A stretch of DNA of 64,000 nucleotides, taken from Candidatus Goldiibacteriota bacterium HGW-Goldbacteria-1 (GTDB taxonomy: Bacteria; Oederibacteriota; PGYV01). The notes below the pieces were generated by a model. It was not told where the DNA came from and searched no databases. It saw nothing but the letters and a program-made list of their open reading frames with translations. This document shows positions 18,601 to 26,338 of the stretch, piece by piece. The stretch is taken from contig PGYV01000004.1 in NCBI GenBank assembly GCA_002839855.1, forward strand, positions 327,988 through 391,987. The letters run 5' to 3'. Both the position numbers and the translations under genes were made by a program. The stretch's first letter is position 1; each line of letters opens with the position of its first letter.

Positions 18601-18654
18601 ATTATAAAAAACAAGGATTAACATACAGTGAATTAAAAATTAATTATCAGTTAA
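18601..18654 (-). promoter_or_regulatory. Pho box and -10 hexamer of the porin-pstS unit
   Basis: Minus-strand hexamers TTAACT (18649-18654), TTAATT (18638-18643), TTCACT (18627-18632) and TTAATC (18616-18621) lie at exact 11-bp pitch. TATAAT (18601-18606) follows 9 bases later. The geometry is identical to the pstC box, which makes chance unlikely. The third repeat is the weakest. Confidence 0.8.
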
Positions 18655-18665
18655 GATTTTTTTGG

Positions 18666-20423
18666 CTAAAAAGAAGGAAAATATAACGTAAAAACAGTGC
18701 CTTTGCCGGCTTCACTTGTCACGGTAACGTCGCCGCCGTGCACAAGCATTATGTGTTTTACAATTGAAAGGCCAAGCCCGGTGCCGCCAAGTTTGCGCGA
18801 GCGGGAGCGGTCAACCGTATAGAACCTTTCAAACAGCCTGGGAAGGCTTTCTTTAGGGATAGAGCATCCCGTGTCTTTTACGCTGATTAGGATTGAATTA
18901 TTTTCACGCGCCGCTGATACAATTACGCTTCCGCTGTCAGTGTACTTGACCGCGTTGTCAATAAGGTTTATAAGCGCCTGTTCCGCCATTATGGGGTCTG
19001 CCTTGGCATAAAAGCCGCTGTCTTTCATTTCAACAGCAAGCGTAATGCCTTTTTGCGCGGCTTTTTTTTCAAATATTTTCACTGCAGAAAGAACCGTTTC
19101 TTTAAGATTTGCTTTTTCAAAACGTACACCGTGTTCTTTTGCTTCCAGTTTTGACAATGAAAGCAGGTCTTCCACAATATTGACAAGCCTGTCAGTGTGT
19201 TTTATTATTATCCCAAGGTATTTTTTCTCGCTTTCGGTTTCCGTTTCGGCTTCCAGCGTTTCGGCAAAACCCTTTATTGCCGTAAGCGGCGTCTTTAATT
19301 CATGGGATACATTTGCCACAAAATCTTTTTTCATTTCTTCAAATTCCTTAATACCCGTGACATCATACAGGATTAATACAACCCCTGAAGTTTCTTTTAG
19401 GTAGTTGGCGCCGGCAAGATAAACCCTGTTGTTTATTTCCAGCTGTTCGGACAGCCCTGCTCTTTCTTTTAATGCCTTTTCAATCAGGGCATTAAATCCC
19501 GGCGACAGCATCAGTTCCCAGTAAGATTTTCTTTCCGCCTCACCGGTAAAACCTGTATTTTTCAGCATTGTTTTAAAACTGTCATTTACAAGCTGAATTC
19601 TGCCTTTTTCATCCGTAACCAGCAGCCCTTCTTTTATTGAAGTAATTACGGTATTAAGTTCTTCTTTCTGCATGGATAGTTCTGAAAAAAGTTTTTTGAC
19701 CCTTCCTGCCATGTGGTTAAAGTCATCGCCCATCTTCTGCAGTTCGTCGCCGCTTTGTATGTTTACCAGGACATCAAAATCGCCTTCAGACATTTTTCGG
19801 GTGGCATTTTCCAGGTCTTTAACAGGGCGTGATATTTTTTTTGCGGCAAAAAACATAATTATCACGGACACGGCAAGTATAAGCAGTGTTAAATTTATTA
19901 TTTTACCCGTCAAACTGGCAATAAGCCCGTTTACCCTGTCAGAAAACATACTTAACCTTATGACTCCGGCAGGATTCCCTTGTGTATCATTAAACAGCAT
20001 GGCAAAGTACAGCATCTCTTTTTTTGCCGTGTCACTGTAACGGATGGAATGTCCAAATCCGCCGTGCAGGGAATTTTTAAGGGCTTCCTGAATTTCCGGC
20101 CTTTCCATGTGATTTTCCATTTTATCCGGGTTATTCTCTGAATCCGCCAATACCCTGCCGTTAACATCAACAACAGTCAGCCTGTCGCCTGTTTTTTTGT
20201 CTGTTTCAATTGCGTAATTTTCAAGCCCCAAAAAATCTTTTTTATTTACATATTCTTCCACCTGCGGCATCAGGACATATCCCGTTGTTTTTAGCCTTTC
20301 CTGCAGCATGTCAATATAATTTGACCTTATTGCCCTGACGGAAAAAAAAGTGATAAGCAGCGATAGTGCAATTATAATGGAAAAAAAATATAAGAAGGTT
20401 TTCAGAAATATGGACTTTTTCAT
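18666..20423 (-). CDS. phoR: Phosphate regulon sensor histidine kinase PhoR
   Basis: Membrane sensor kinase of 585 residues. An N-terminal span (about 8-28) and a second near 175-195 bracket an extracytoplasmic domain. HAMP (about 195-245) and PAS (about 255-355) domains follow, then HisKA with 'FVANVSHELKTPLTAIKGF' (His near 372) and an HATPase domain with 'NLIDNAVKYTD' and 'GTGLGLSIVKHIM'. It overlaps phoB by 4 bp and lies next to the pst genes. The typical PhoR signature around the His box supports the name. It senses phosphate through Pst and PhoU. Confidence 0.92.
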   Translation of the reverse strand: MKKSIFLKTFLYFFSIIIALSLLITFFSVRAIRSNYIDMLQERLKTTGYVLMPQVEEYVNKKDFLGLENYAIETDKKTGDRLTVVDVNGRVLADSENNPDKMENHMERPEIQEALKNSLHGGFGHSIRYSDTAKKEMLYFAMLFNDTQGNPAGVIRLSMFSDRVNGLIASLTGKIINLTLLILAVSVIIMFFAAKKISRPVKDLENATRKMSEGDFDVLVNIQSGDELQKMGDDFNHMAGRVKKLFSELSMQKEELNTVITSIKEGLLVTDEKGRIQLVNDSFKTMLKNTGFTGEAERKSYWELMLSPGFNALIEKALKERAGLSEQLEINNRVYLAGANYLKETSGVVLILYDVTGIKEFEEMKKDFVANVSHELKTPLTAIKGFAETLEAETETESEKKYLGIIIKHTDRLVNIVEDLLSLSKLEAKEHGVRFEKANLKETVLSAVKIFEKKAAQKGITLAVEMKDSGFYAKADPIMAEQALINLIDNAVKYTDSGSVIVSAARENNSILISVKDTGCSIPKESLPRLFERFYTVDRSRSRKLGGTGLGLSIVKHIMLVHGGDVTVTSEAGKGTVFTLYFPSF

Positions 20424-21097
20424 TCTTCCGCCTTGTAACCCACGCCGCGGATATTTTTTATAAGTTTGCCCGCGGGCCCCAATTTTTCCCTTAAATGCTT
20501 AATATGGACGTCTATGGTCCTGTCCACAACTGTCTTTTCATCCCCCCAAAGGCTTTCCAGCAGCTGCTCCCTTGAAAAAACCCTGCCCTTTTTCAGTATA
20601 AGAATTTTAAGTATGTTAAATTCAGTGGCTGTAAGGTCAATATTATTTCCCTTTACTTCCACAGTATGCTTTTCTTCATCAATTACAATGCTTCCAGCTT
20701 TTATTTTTTTGTCTGCTTTATTTCTTACCGGCCTTCTTAAAACCGCCTTTACCCTTGCCGTCAGCTCGCGCGGGGAAAAGGGCTTTGTGACATAATCATC
20801 AGCGCCAAGTTCCAGCCCTAATACCTTGTCGGTTTCAGAGGATTTGGCGGTAAGCATTATAATAGGAATGTCAGATGTGTTATTGTCTTTTTTCATGGTT
20901 TTGCAGACTGTTAAGCCGTCAATTTCAGGCATCATAAGGTCAAGTATTACAAGCGCGGGTTTTACCTTAACAAGCGATTTTAAAAACGATTTGCCGTCGC
21001 CGTATTCTTTAGTTTTAAAACCCTCTTTTTGAAGGTTTATCGCGACAAGTTGGGCAATATCTTCTTCATCGTCCACTATTGCTATTAACTCTTCCAT
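20420..21097 (-). CDS. phoB: Phosphate regulon response regulator PhoB
   Basis: OmpR/PhoB-type response regulator, 225 aa. The receiver domain spans 1-120, with phospho-acceptor Asp in 'VILDLMMPEIDG' and conserved Lys in 'DDYVTKPFSPREL'. The winged-helix DNA-binding domain spans about 130-222 ('REQLLESLWGDEKTVVDRTI', 'KNIRGVGYK'). It is translationally coupled to phoR. Its likely targets in the window are the two Pho boxes at 16583-16621 and 18616-18654. Confidence 0.93.
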   Translation of the reverse strand: MEELIAIVDDEEDIAQLVAINLQKEGFKTKEYGDGKSFLKSLVKVKPALVILDLMMPEIDGLTVCKTMKKDNNTSDIPIIMLTAKSSETDKVLGLELGADDYVTKPFSPRELTARVKAVLRRPVRNKADKKIKAGSIVIDEEKHTVEVKGNNIDLTATEFNILKILILKKGRVFSREQLLESLWGDEKTVVDRTIDVHIKHLREKLGPAGKLIKNIRGVGYKAEE

Positions 21098-21139
21098 TTT
21101 TCACCTCTTCTTCTTTGTTAACTATTTTTAACAAAGGTT

Positions 21140-21156
21140 TGTTAAGAATTGGTTAA
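21140..21156 (-). promoter_or_regulatory. Possible weak Pho half-box upstream of phoB
   Basis: Two hexamers on the minus strand, TTAACC (21151-21156) and TTAACA (21140-21145), are spaced 11 bp apart, 43 bp or more upstream of phoB. A further TTAACA at 21116-21121 is out of phase, and there is no good -10 at the expected place. It may allow modest autoregulation; the evidence is weaker than for the other two boxes. Confidence 0.4.
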
Positions 21157-21169
21157 TTTTTAAACTTTT

Positions 21170-21661
21170 TTACAGTATCTTAACCTGGTCCATTGATTTT
21201 ACTATTATCTCCACCTTGCCTTTATAGTCCTTTACCCTTCCTTCAACCCTGACTTTTTTGTTAAGAAAATATTTTTCCGGGGATGCCGGGAACTTCACAA
21301 AATCAGAGGCAAATATTACCAGAGACAGCCCCTGCTTGTAGTTTTTATCAAAATTCAAAAAGCAGACCTTGCCGCTGTTATATGAACCGACAATAATACC
21401 TTCTGTCACCACATACCGCCCCAGATATGAAGCTGCGTCCTGCGGCTTTATCTTTACCATCTCTTTTGTTTCAAAATCCGAAGCGGGACGGGTACTTGTT
21501 GCAGGTTCACCTGCAGGCGCGGCTGAAAGTTCAGACGCAGCCGGGGTTATCTTTGATACTTTTTTTATCTCGTCAATAATTAAAAACTTAACCGCTACGA
21601 TTATAAGCAGTACGGCAAAGGTTACAAAACCTGTTTTCTTATAAAAATCCCCGTTGTTCAT
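21170..21661 (-). CDS. Membrane-anchored OB-fold protein
   Basis: About 163 residues from the ATG at 21661, which overlaps the stop of the upstream nuclease gene (ATGA type) and has a ggaggg ribosome binding site. A longer reading from 21694 has no support. One membrane span (about 10-28) is followed by a Ser/Ala/Pro linker. An OB-fold-like domain follows (about 65-163), with 'YLGRYVVTEGIIVGSYNSGK' and 'YFLNKKVRVEGRVKDYKGK', the pattern of small nucleic-acid-binding OB domains. Coupling to a thermonuclease suggests both act on DNA or RNA outside the membrane. Confidence 0.75.
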   Translation of the reverse strand: MNNGDFYKKTGFVTFAVLLIIVAVKFLIIDEIKKVSKITPAASELSAAPAGEPATSTRPASDFETKEMVKIKPQDAASYLGRYVVTEGIIVGSYNSGKVCFLNFDKNYKQGLSLVIFASDFVKFPASPEKYFLNKKVRVEGRVKDYKGKVEIIVKSMDQVKIL

Positions 21662-22188
21662 CTCATTTCCCTCCCGCCGGCTCCCTGTTCCCACACGCCT
21701 TTTTTAAACTGCCTGGCAATGTTTTCAAGCATAAGGAATTCTTTGGTCTTTGAACATTCGGATTTGGCATAGACATAAGCATAACCGCTTTTTACCAGCT
21801 CCGCGTTTACCAGCACGCCTTCTTTGGTATAAACATACGCCAGAAGCCTTCCGTATTTATCGTTCATATTCAGGGTGTCATATTCTATTATTACTTCTTT
21901 TCCCTGAATAAGATTTTTAACATACGCTTTTGCCTCTTTTCCGAATTTCTGCACGGGCAGGTCAGGGTGATGAAGTTCAGGAGTGTCTATACCCAGAAGC
22001 CTTACAAGATTATTACGTTCTTTTATCTTGATGGTATCCCCGTCAATCACCTGTTCTGTTACCGCGGGAAACTTTACCCATCTTTTCTTTTCATTGGCGG
22101 CTTTAATGGCATTATTGCCAAGCCAGACAATTCCAAGCACCGCGGCAGTAAGAATGATTACAGAAACATAAAAATTTTTATTTTTCAT
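21658..22188 (-). CDS. Thermonuclease (SNase-like) with N-terminal membrane anchor
   Basis: 176-residue staphylococcal-nuclease-type enzyme. A hydrophobic N-terminus (about 7-24) could be a signal or anchor. The SNase fold begins at 'VIDGDTIKIK' (about 46), with 'VRLLGIDTPE' supplying the catalytic Arg and acidic residues, and 'DKYGRLLAYVYTKEGV' carrying the second catalytic Glu/Arg region. It should cut DNA and RNA in a calcium-dependent way in the periplasm or outside the cell. It is coupled to the OB-fold gene downstream. Confidence 0.9.
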   Translation of the reverse strand: MKNKNFYVSVIILTAAVLGIVWLGNNAIKAANEKKRWVKFPAVTEQVIDGDTIKIKERNNLVRLLGIDTPELHHPDLPVQKFGKEAKAYVKNLIQGKEVIIEYDTLNMNDKYGRLLAYVYTKEGVLVNAELVKSGYAYVYAKSECSKTKEFLMLENIARQFKKGVWEQGAGGREMR

Positions 22189-22246
22189 ACATTTACCCCT
22201 GTTGATTTTTAAAAACGTGAATATTATAACATAAATTTAAGACAAT

Positions 22247-22513
22247 GAGGGACGGATGCACGGAGGGACAGAGGGACGGAAGTAAAGACAAAACAAATAT
22301 TGAAAATTCGAAATTGGAAGATTAGATTAACACCTACAGGGGTTGGGTGTGTTTTTTCAGTGCGTGCCGCCCGGCTGCCAATGACGTTAACATATTGGCG
22401 GATTCAAGTTTATTTGGATACAAACATACCAGTTTGCGGCGCGTACTGAAAAAATATACCCAACCCCGGTAGAGCTGAGGGACGGATGCACAGAGGGACA
22501 GAGGGACAGAAGT
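22247..22513. repeat. Dispersed 'gagggacgga' repeats flanking a long inverted repeat
   Basis: The 449-bp gap between the nuclease and recombinase genes has no ORF of interest. Two copies of a sequence made of 'gagggacggatgca' and 'gagggacagagggac' words lie at about 22247-22283 and 22476-22513. Related copies occur at 36192 (inverted), 53637, 53799 (inverted), 58908 and 60388. The long inverted repeat and two REP elements occupy the rest. Confidence 0.7.
22334..22472 (+). repeat. Long inverted repeat (about 37-bp arms), possible structured RNA or MITE
   Basis: The arms at 22334-22370 and 22436-22472 pair over their whole length. In the central 32 bp (22339-22370 with 22436-22467) the only four non-Watson-Crick positions would be G-U pairs in a plus-strand RNA, and A-C mismatches in a minus-strand RNA. 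The 65-nt loop holds a further 6-bp stem (gccaat 22377-22382 with attggc 22394-22399). The ends are CTAC and GTAG. No protein is encoded. Confidence 0.75.
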
Positions 22514-22530
22514 AAAATCCAAATCAACTG

Positions 22531-22607
22531 CCGCGGCCTAAAGACCCGCGTCTACCAGAACATAAAACTAAATCAAAAAAACGCGCCCTAAAGGGACGCG
22601 GCTACCA
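22531..22607 (-). repeat. Two REP-like elements (GTAG plus GC hairpin)
   Basis: Elements at 22531-22556 and 22581-22607. On the minus strand each starts GTAG and continues as a short GC-rich hairpin (gcgggtc..ggccgcg and gcgtccc..gggcgcg, with a TTTA loop). This is the head-plus-palindrome layout of REP elements mobilised by RAYT-type transposases. They lie just downstream of the recombinase stop. Confidence 0.75.
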
Positions 22608-22637
22608 GATCTAAACCAAGCTGCCTAGTTGCTGCCT

Positions 22638-23528
22638 TCATCCCCGCGGATGATACTTCTTATGCAGATTTTTAAGGCCGCTTCTGTCAATGTGGGTATA
22701 AATCTGCGTTGTGGCAATATCGGAATGGCCCAGCATTTCCTGCACGCTTCGCAGGTCAGCGCCGCCTGCCAGAAGATGTGTGGCAAAACTGTGCCGAAAA
22801 ATATGCGGGTAAACATCTTTTTCTATTTTCTCTTTTTTTGCGTACCGCTTTATAAGTTTCCAGATACCCTCGCGCGTAAATTTTCCCCCGCGCTTTGTTA
22901 CAAAAAGATTCGGGCAGAACTTTTTTACTATTTCCATACGCACTTCAAGGTAGTTCTTAATCGCGTCCACAACGTATTCCCCTATTGGGACAAGCCTTTC
23001 CTTGGACCCTTTTCCAAAACACCTTATCACGCGTTCATCCAAATCAACATCGGTAAGTTCCAGGTTTACAAGTTCGGAAACGCGCACTCCGGATGAATAT
23101 AAAAGTTCCATTATAGCCCTGTCCCTTTTTCCTTCCGGTTTTGACATATCCGGCGATGACAATAAAGCGTCTATGTCCTGTTTCAGAAGCACTTCAGGCA
23201 TTTTTTTACGCGTTTTAAAAGTTTCAAGGTTTTCAAAAGGGTTTTTGTCGGCAGCTTTTGTTTTTATCATGTATTTATAAAGCCCCCGCAGGCTTACCAG
23301 AGCGCGGGCTATTGAAAGCGGGGAGTATTTGTGCGACTTCATGTAAAAAATAAAATCCACAATTGAATCTTCGGTAACTTCTGTTTCTTTTCTCTCTTCC
23401 ATATATTTAAGAAATATTTCTATGTCAGACGCGTATGCCGCCGCGGTATTTTTTGAAAGCCCTTTTTCATATAGGGTATACCCTTTATACTTTTCCCTGA
23501 TGCCTTTTATGGAATCAGTCCCGCCCAT
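22638..23528 (-). CDS. Site-specific tyrosine recombinase, XerD-like
   Basis: Tyrosine recombinase (296 aa) that probably resolves chromosome dimers at dif. An N-terminal SAM-like core-binding domain (about 15-95) is followed by the catalytic domain. The active-site set is Arg in 'LYSSGVRVSELVNL', Lys in 'CFGKGSKERLVPIG', His/Arg in 'HIFRHSFATHLL', His in 'MLGHSDIATTQIYTHI' with the catalytic Tyr, and the typical Xer end 'LHKKYHPRG'. It overlaps the next upstream gene by 14 bp. No attachment site or phage genes are nearby, which favours a housekeeping role over an integrase. Confidence 0.9.
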   Translation of the reverse strand: MGGTDSIKGIREKYKGYTLYEKGLSKNTAAAYASDIEIFLKYMEERKETEVTEDSIVDFIFYMKSHKYSPLSIARALVSLRGLYKYMIKTKAADKNPFENLETFKTRKKMPEVLLKQDIDALLSSPDMSKPEGKRDRAIMELLYSSGVRVSELVNLELTDVDLDERVIRCFGKGSKERLVPIGEYVVDAIKNYLEVRMEIVKKFCPNLFVTKRGGKFTREGIWKLIKRYAKKEKIEKDVYPHIFRHSFATHLLAGGADLRSVQEMLGHSDIATTQIYTHIDRSGLKNLHKKYHPRG

Positions 23529-24072
23529 TAATCATCCCCGCAAGCGCGCGAATTTTTCTTATACTGCCCGGCGATTTTTCCACGGCGCCTGTTTTATCCA
23601 TGCTGCCAAATGTCATGACAAAAGGCGCTTTTATGCCGTTAACCGCTAACATTGAAGCAATCTCTCTTTTTGCGGGCAGGAAATACTTTTTTTTGCCGCT
23701 GCCTGCCGTAAGGATTATTATGCCTTTTGTTTTGACGGCTGTTTTTTTACTGTTGTATTTTTCCCACTGCGGCTGGTTTCTGTCAATAAAAGCTTTTAAG
23801 GGCGCGGGTGAGCCGCAAAAATATACAGGAGAGACAATAATGACAAGTTTTACTTTTTTTATTTTAGAAATAAGCGCGTCAGCGTCATCATGATAGACGC
23901 ACCTGAAAGTTTTGGCGCACTTATTGCACGCGGTGCATGCTTTTATTTTAAGGCGGTTAATGTCAGTTATTTCCGCGTTTTTTACATTAAGGAATTTCAG
24001 GAGAATTTCCGCGATTTTACCGGAATTGCTGTTTTTTCGCGGACTGGCATTAATTACAAGTACGTCAGCCAT
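23515..24072 (-). CDS. Flavodoxin-family NAD(P)H-dependent oxidoreductase
   Basis: 185-residue FMN-binding reductase of the NADPH-dependent FMN reductase type. The phosphate-binding loop is 'NASPRKNSNSGKIAEILL' and the second FMN loop is 'SPVYFCGSPAPLKAFIDR'. A cysteine group 'CTACNKCAKTFRC' (about residues 45-57) is typical of the iron-sulfur flavoprotein-like subset, although the ligand spacing here is shortened. It overlaps the recombinase gene by 14 bp and the debranching enzyme by 8 bp, so the three genes are probably co-transcribed. The substrate is unknown. Confidence 0.85.
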   Translation of the reverse strand: MADVLVINASPRKNSNSGKIAEILLKFLNVKNAEITDINRLKIKACTACNKCAKTFRCVYHDDADALISKIKKVKLVIIVSPVYFCGSPAPLKAFIDRNQPQWEKYNSKKTAVKTKGIIILTAGSGKKKYFLPAKREIASMLAVNGIKAPFVMTFGSMDKTGAVEKSPGSIRKIRALAGMINGRD

Positions 24073-26092
24073 TTGTCCCGTTTGAAAGGTAATCTTCTAT
24101 GTAAGAACGCAGCAGTTCCGCCACAGCCCACGCGTGCGATATTCTTCCGCGCGCCGTGTAAGGAAAATTGCCGTCAAACATCTCTGATACCGTGGATAAG
24201 CCGGCGTTTTTCAGATGTTCAAAAAACGGTTCATATACGGTCTCTATAAATTCAAGGCTTTCTTTTCCCCGTCCAAATGTCTTAAAATATGCGGTTACAA
24301 AATGGCCCACTGTAAATCCCCAGACTGTGCCCTGATGCGCGGCAGCGTCGCGCGCGTTCTGGTCCCCGTCATAGCGCTGTTTAAACATAACATTCATATT
24401 GCTTAATGTGCGCATTCCAAAAGAGGTATAAAGTTCTTTAATAACGGCGTTCATTATTTTTTCTTTTTTGGCAATTTCCTCTATAAGAGGAAAAGGAAGG
24501 CTTATTGCCATTACCTGATTGGGCCTTACATTGCTGTCGTTATTTATCCCGTCAATTACGTCATAAAGGTAGCCGCCGTCCGCGTACCAGAATTTTTCAT
24601 TGAAACTTTTGTACACCTTATCCGCCAGGTCTTTATATGACACGGACATTTCCGCTTCGCCGTTCTTGTGGGATATTTCCTGCATCGTGCGCAATGCGTT
24701 ATACCACAGCGCGTTTACTTCAACTGACTTTCCCTGCCTTGGCGTAATAGGGGTTCCGTTTATTTTGGCATCCATCCAGGTAAGCTGCATCCCGGGATAC
24801 CCCGCGTCTAAAAGCCCGTCAGTGTCAGCATGTATATTATAGTCCGTGCCGTTAATGTGTTTGTGTATTATCCAGGTAAGCCTTTTAAAGAAATCTGTCT
24901 GGGCTGCCACAAGCGCCGTGTCCCCGGTATAATCAAGGTATTTTTTAAGGGCGTAGAAAAACCACAATGTGGTATCCACCGACATATATGTAATGTCATT
25001 TTTTTCCATTGTCATTTTAAGCGGCAGTAATCCGTTTTTTTCAAACAACAAAGCGCTTTCAAGGACTTTTTTTGCCTCTTCAAATTTATGCAGCACAAGA
25101 AAAATACCCGGCAGGGACGCAAACGTATCCCTGAACCACGTGTAATTTGCCCACGGAAGCCCCGCCACCATGTAAGGGGTGCCGTCTTCCCTTACTACAA
25201 CAAACGATTCCGCCGCGGAAATAAGTTCCTGCACCGATGCCCTGTAATCATCTTCGCGCACGCACGCGCCTGTCACTTCACAGATTTCATGTATTTTTTT
25301 AACTTCTCCCGCGTAACGGCTTTTAAGCTCCGCGGTATTCATGTCAGGTACATCCTCTGTGGAAAAAACTATTGACTTAGGATGGTTATATTCAAGGTCC
25401 AGGGTGAATTTGCCAACGTTATAAAGATCCTCTACCGCGTCAAATCCGGATACGTCTTCTTTCATGTAGAAAAAGTCCCTGTACCATACCCCTTCAAGCT
25501 CCACTTCCCCGCCGTCCGGCAGATAAATAAAAGCGGGCGGCATATTCATGTACGCGTGAATAATGGTTTTTTTGTTTCCGTTATCAAGTTTTACCGACGG
25601 GTCAAATATAGGCATTTCCCTTATAAGATGCTCCGCTTCCCGAAAAGCAATAAGAGGGCGTATGTGAAGTTTTGCGTGGCTGTCCGGCGTAAGTACGGTA
25701 TATGTGACAACAGTGCTGTTTGTGTCTTTCATAAGATAAACTTCTTTTTTAAGCCTTATATTATCAATAAGGTAAAGGAACGTTACAATGTCATCTTTAA
25801 GCCTGAAGTTTTCAAGCAGGGAATAACCTTTGGGATAAACTGTTTTTTTATATTTATGCGTGGAAATGTGGTAGATGTGCCCTGCAACTTCAAGTTCTTC
25901 GTCGCAGTTTGGGAACATTACCATTCTGTTGTCAACACCTGGAAGTTTGGCAACCAAAAGCCCGTGATGCCTTCTGGTATTGGTCATAAGTATAGTGGAA
26001 GACGCATAGCTTCCGCGCCTGTTTGTAACTATCCATTCCTTCTCTGCCGCAACGTTAAAATCGTTGCAGATGTGCCGTCCAAAAGAAATCAT
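24065..26092 (-). CDS. Glycogen debranching enzyme (amylo-alpha-1,6-glucosidase type)
   Basis: 675-residue cytoplasmic enzyme of the archaeal/bacterial type. The N-terminal beta-sandwich domain starts 'EWIVTNRRGSYASSTILMTN'. The C-terminal (alpha/alpha)6 barrel (about 290-665) carries 'LPWANYTWFRDTFASLPG' and 'LTWMDAKINGTPITPRQGK', which include the acidic catalytic residues of the amylo-1,6-glucosidase family. It hydrolyses alpha-1,6 branches left by phosphorylase, whose gene end lies at 2-169. Its 5' neighbour region is repeat-rich and no promoter was picked out. Confidence 0.92.
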   Translation of the reverse strand: MISFGRHICNDFNVAAEKEWIVTNRRGSYASSTILMTNTRRHHGLLVAKLPGVDNRMVMFPNCDEELEVAGHIYHISTHKYKKTVYPKGYSLLENFRLKDDIVTFLYLIDNIRLKKEVYLMKDTNSTVVTYTVLTPDSHAKLHIRPLIAFREAEHLIREMPIFDPSVKLDNGNKKTIIHAYMNMPPAFIYLPDGGEVELEGVWYRDFFYMKEDVSGFDAVEDLYNVGKFTLDLEYNHPKSIVFSTEDVPDMNTAELKSRYAGEVKKIHEICEVTGACVREDDYRASVQELISAAESFVVVREDGTPYMVAGLPWANYTWFRDTFASLPGIFLVLHKFEEAKKVLESALLFEKNGLLPLKMTMEKNDITYMSVDTTLWFFYALKKYLDYTGDTALVAAQTDFFKRLTWIIHKHINGTDYNIHADTDGLLDAGYPGMQLTWMDAKINGTPITPRQGKSVEVNALWYNALRTMQEISHKNGEAEMSVSYKDLADKVYKSFNEKFWYADGGYLYDVIDGINNDSNVRPNQVMAISLPFPLIEEIAKKEKIMNAVIKELYTSFGMRTLSNMNVMFKQRYDGDQNARDAAAHQGTVWGFTVGHFVTAYFKTFGRGKESLEFIETVYEPFFEHLKNAGLSTVSEMFDGNFPYTARGRISHAWAVAELLRSYIEDYLSNGTNG

Positions 26093-26168
26093 GTCCCTGT
26101 ATTCCCCTTAATAAATTTATTTCAATTATCAAATCTTCGAATCTTCTAATTTTCCGAACTACCAACTA

Positions 26169-26334
26169 CCGCGGGCTAAAGACCCGCGTCTACCAATACG
26201 AAATCTTTTATCCAATAACCTGTTATCCCATATCCCATAAATAAACCATACATCAAAAACACGCGCCCTAAAGGGACGCGGCTACCAGATCTTTTTGCCA
26301 ACCATCCAAGCATCCAACCTTCCAAGCATCCGTT
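26169..26334 (-). repeat. Two REP-like elements and an 'aagcatccaacctt' repeat
   Basis: REP-like elements at 26169-26194 and 26261-26287 have the same GTAG-hairpin forms and the same orientation as at 22531 and 22581. They are followed at about 26294-26334 by 'ccatccaagcatccaacctt'-type sequence, also found near 60490. The region separates guaA from the debranching enzyme gene. Confidence 0.75.
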
Positions 26335-26338
26335 ACTA

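Noticed and set aside
22334-22472. Long inverted repeat as an integron attC site
   Set aside because: The arms carry GTTGGGT on the left and ACCCAAC on the right, the reverse of the attC order (RYYYAAC then GTTRRRY), and there is no unpaired extrahelical base; no integrase of the IntI type is seen.
22638-23528. Tyrosine recombinase as a phage or island integrase
   Set aside because: The sequence has the Xer-type end and standard length, and no attachment repeats, tRNA or phage genes flank it.
25382-26149. 255-codon plus-strand ORF opposite the debranching enzyme
   Set aside because: It lies entirely on the complementary strand of a clear enzyme gene and its translation looks like frame-shadow sequence.
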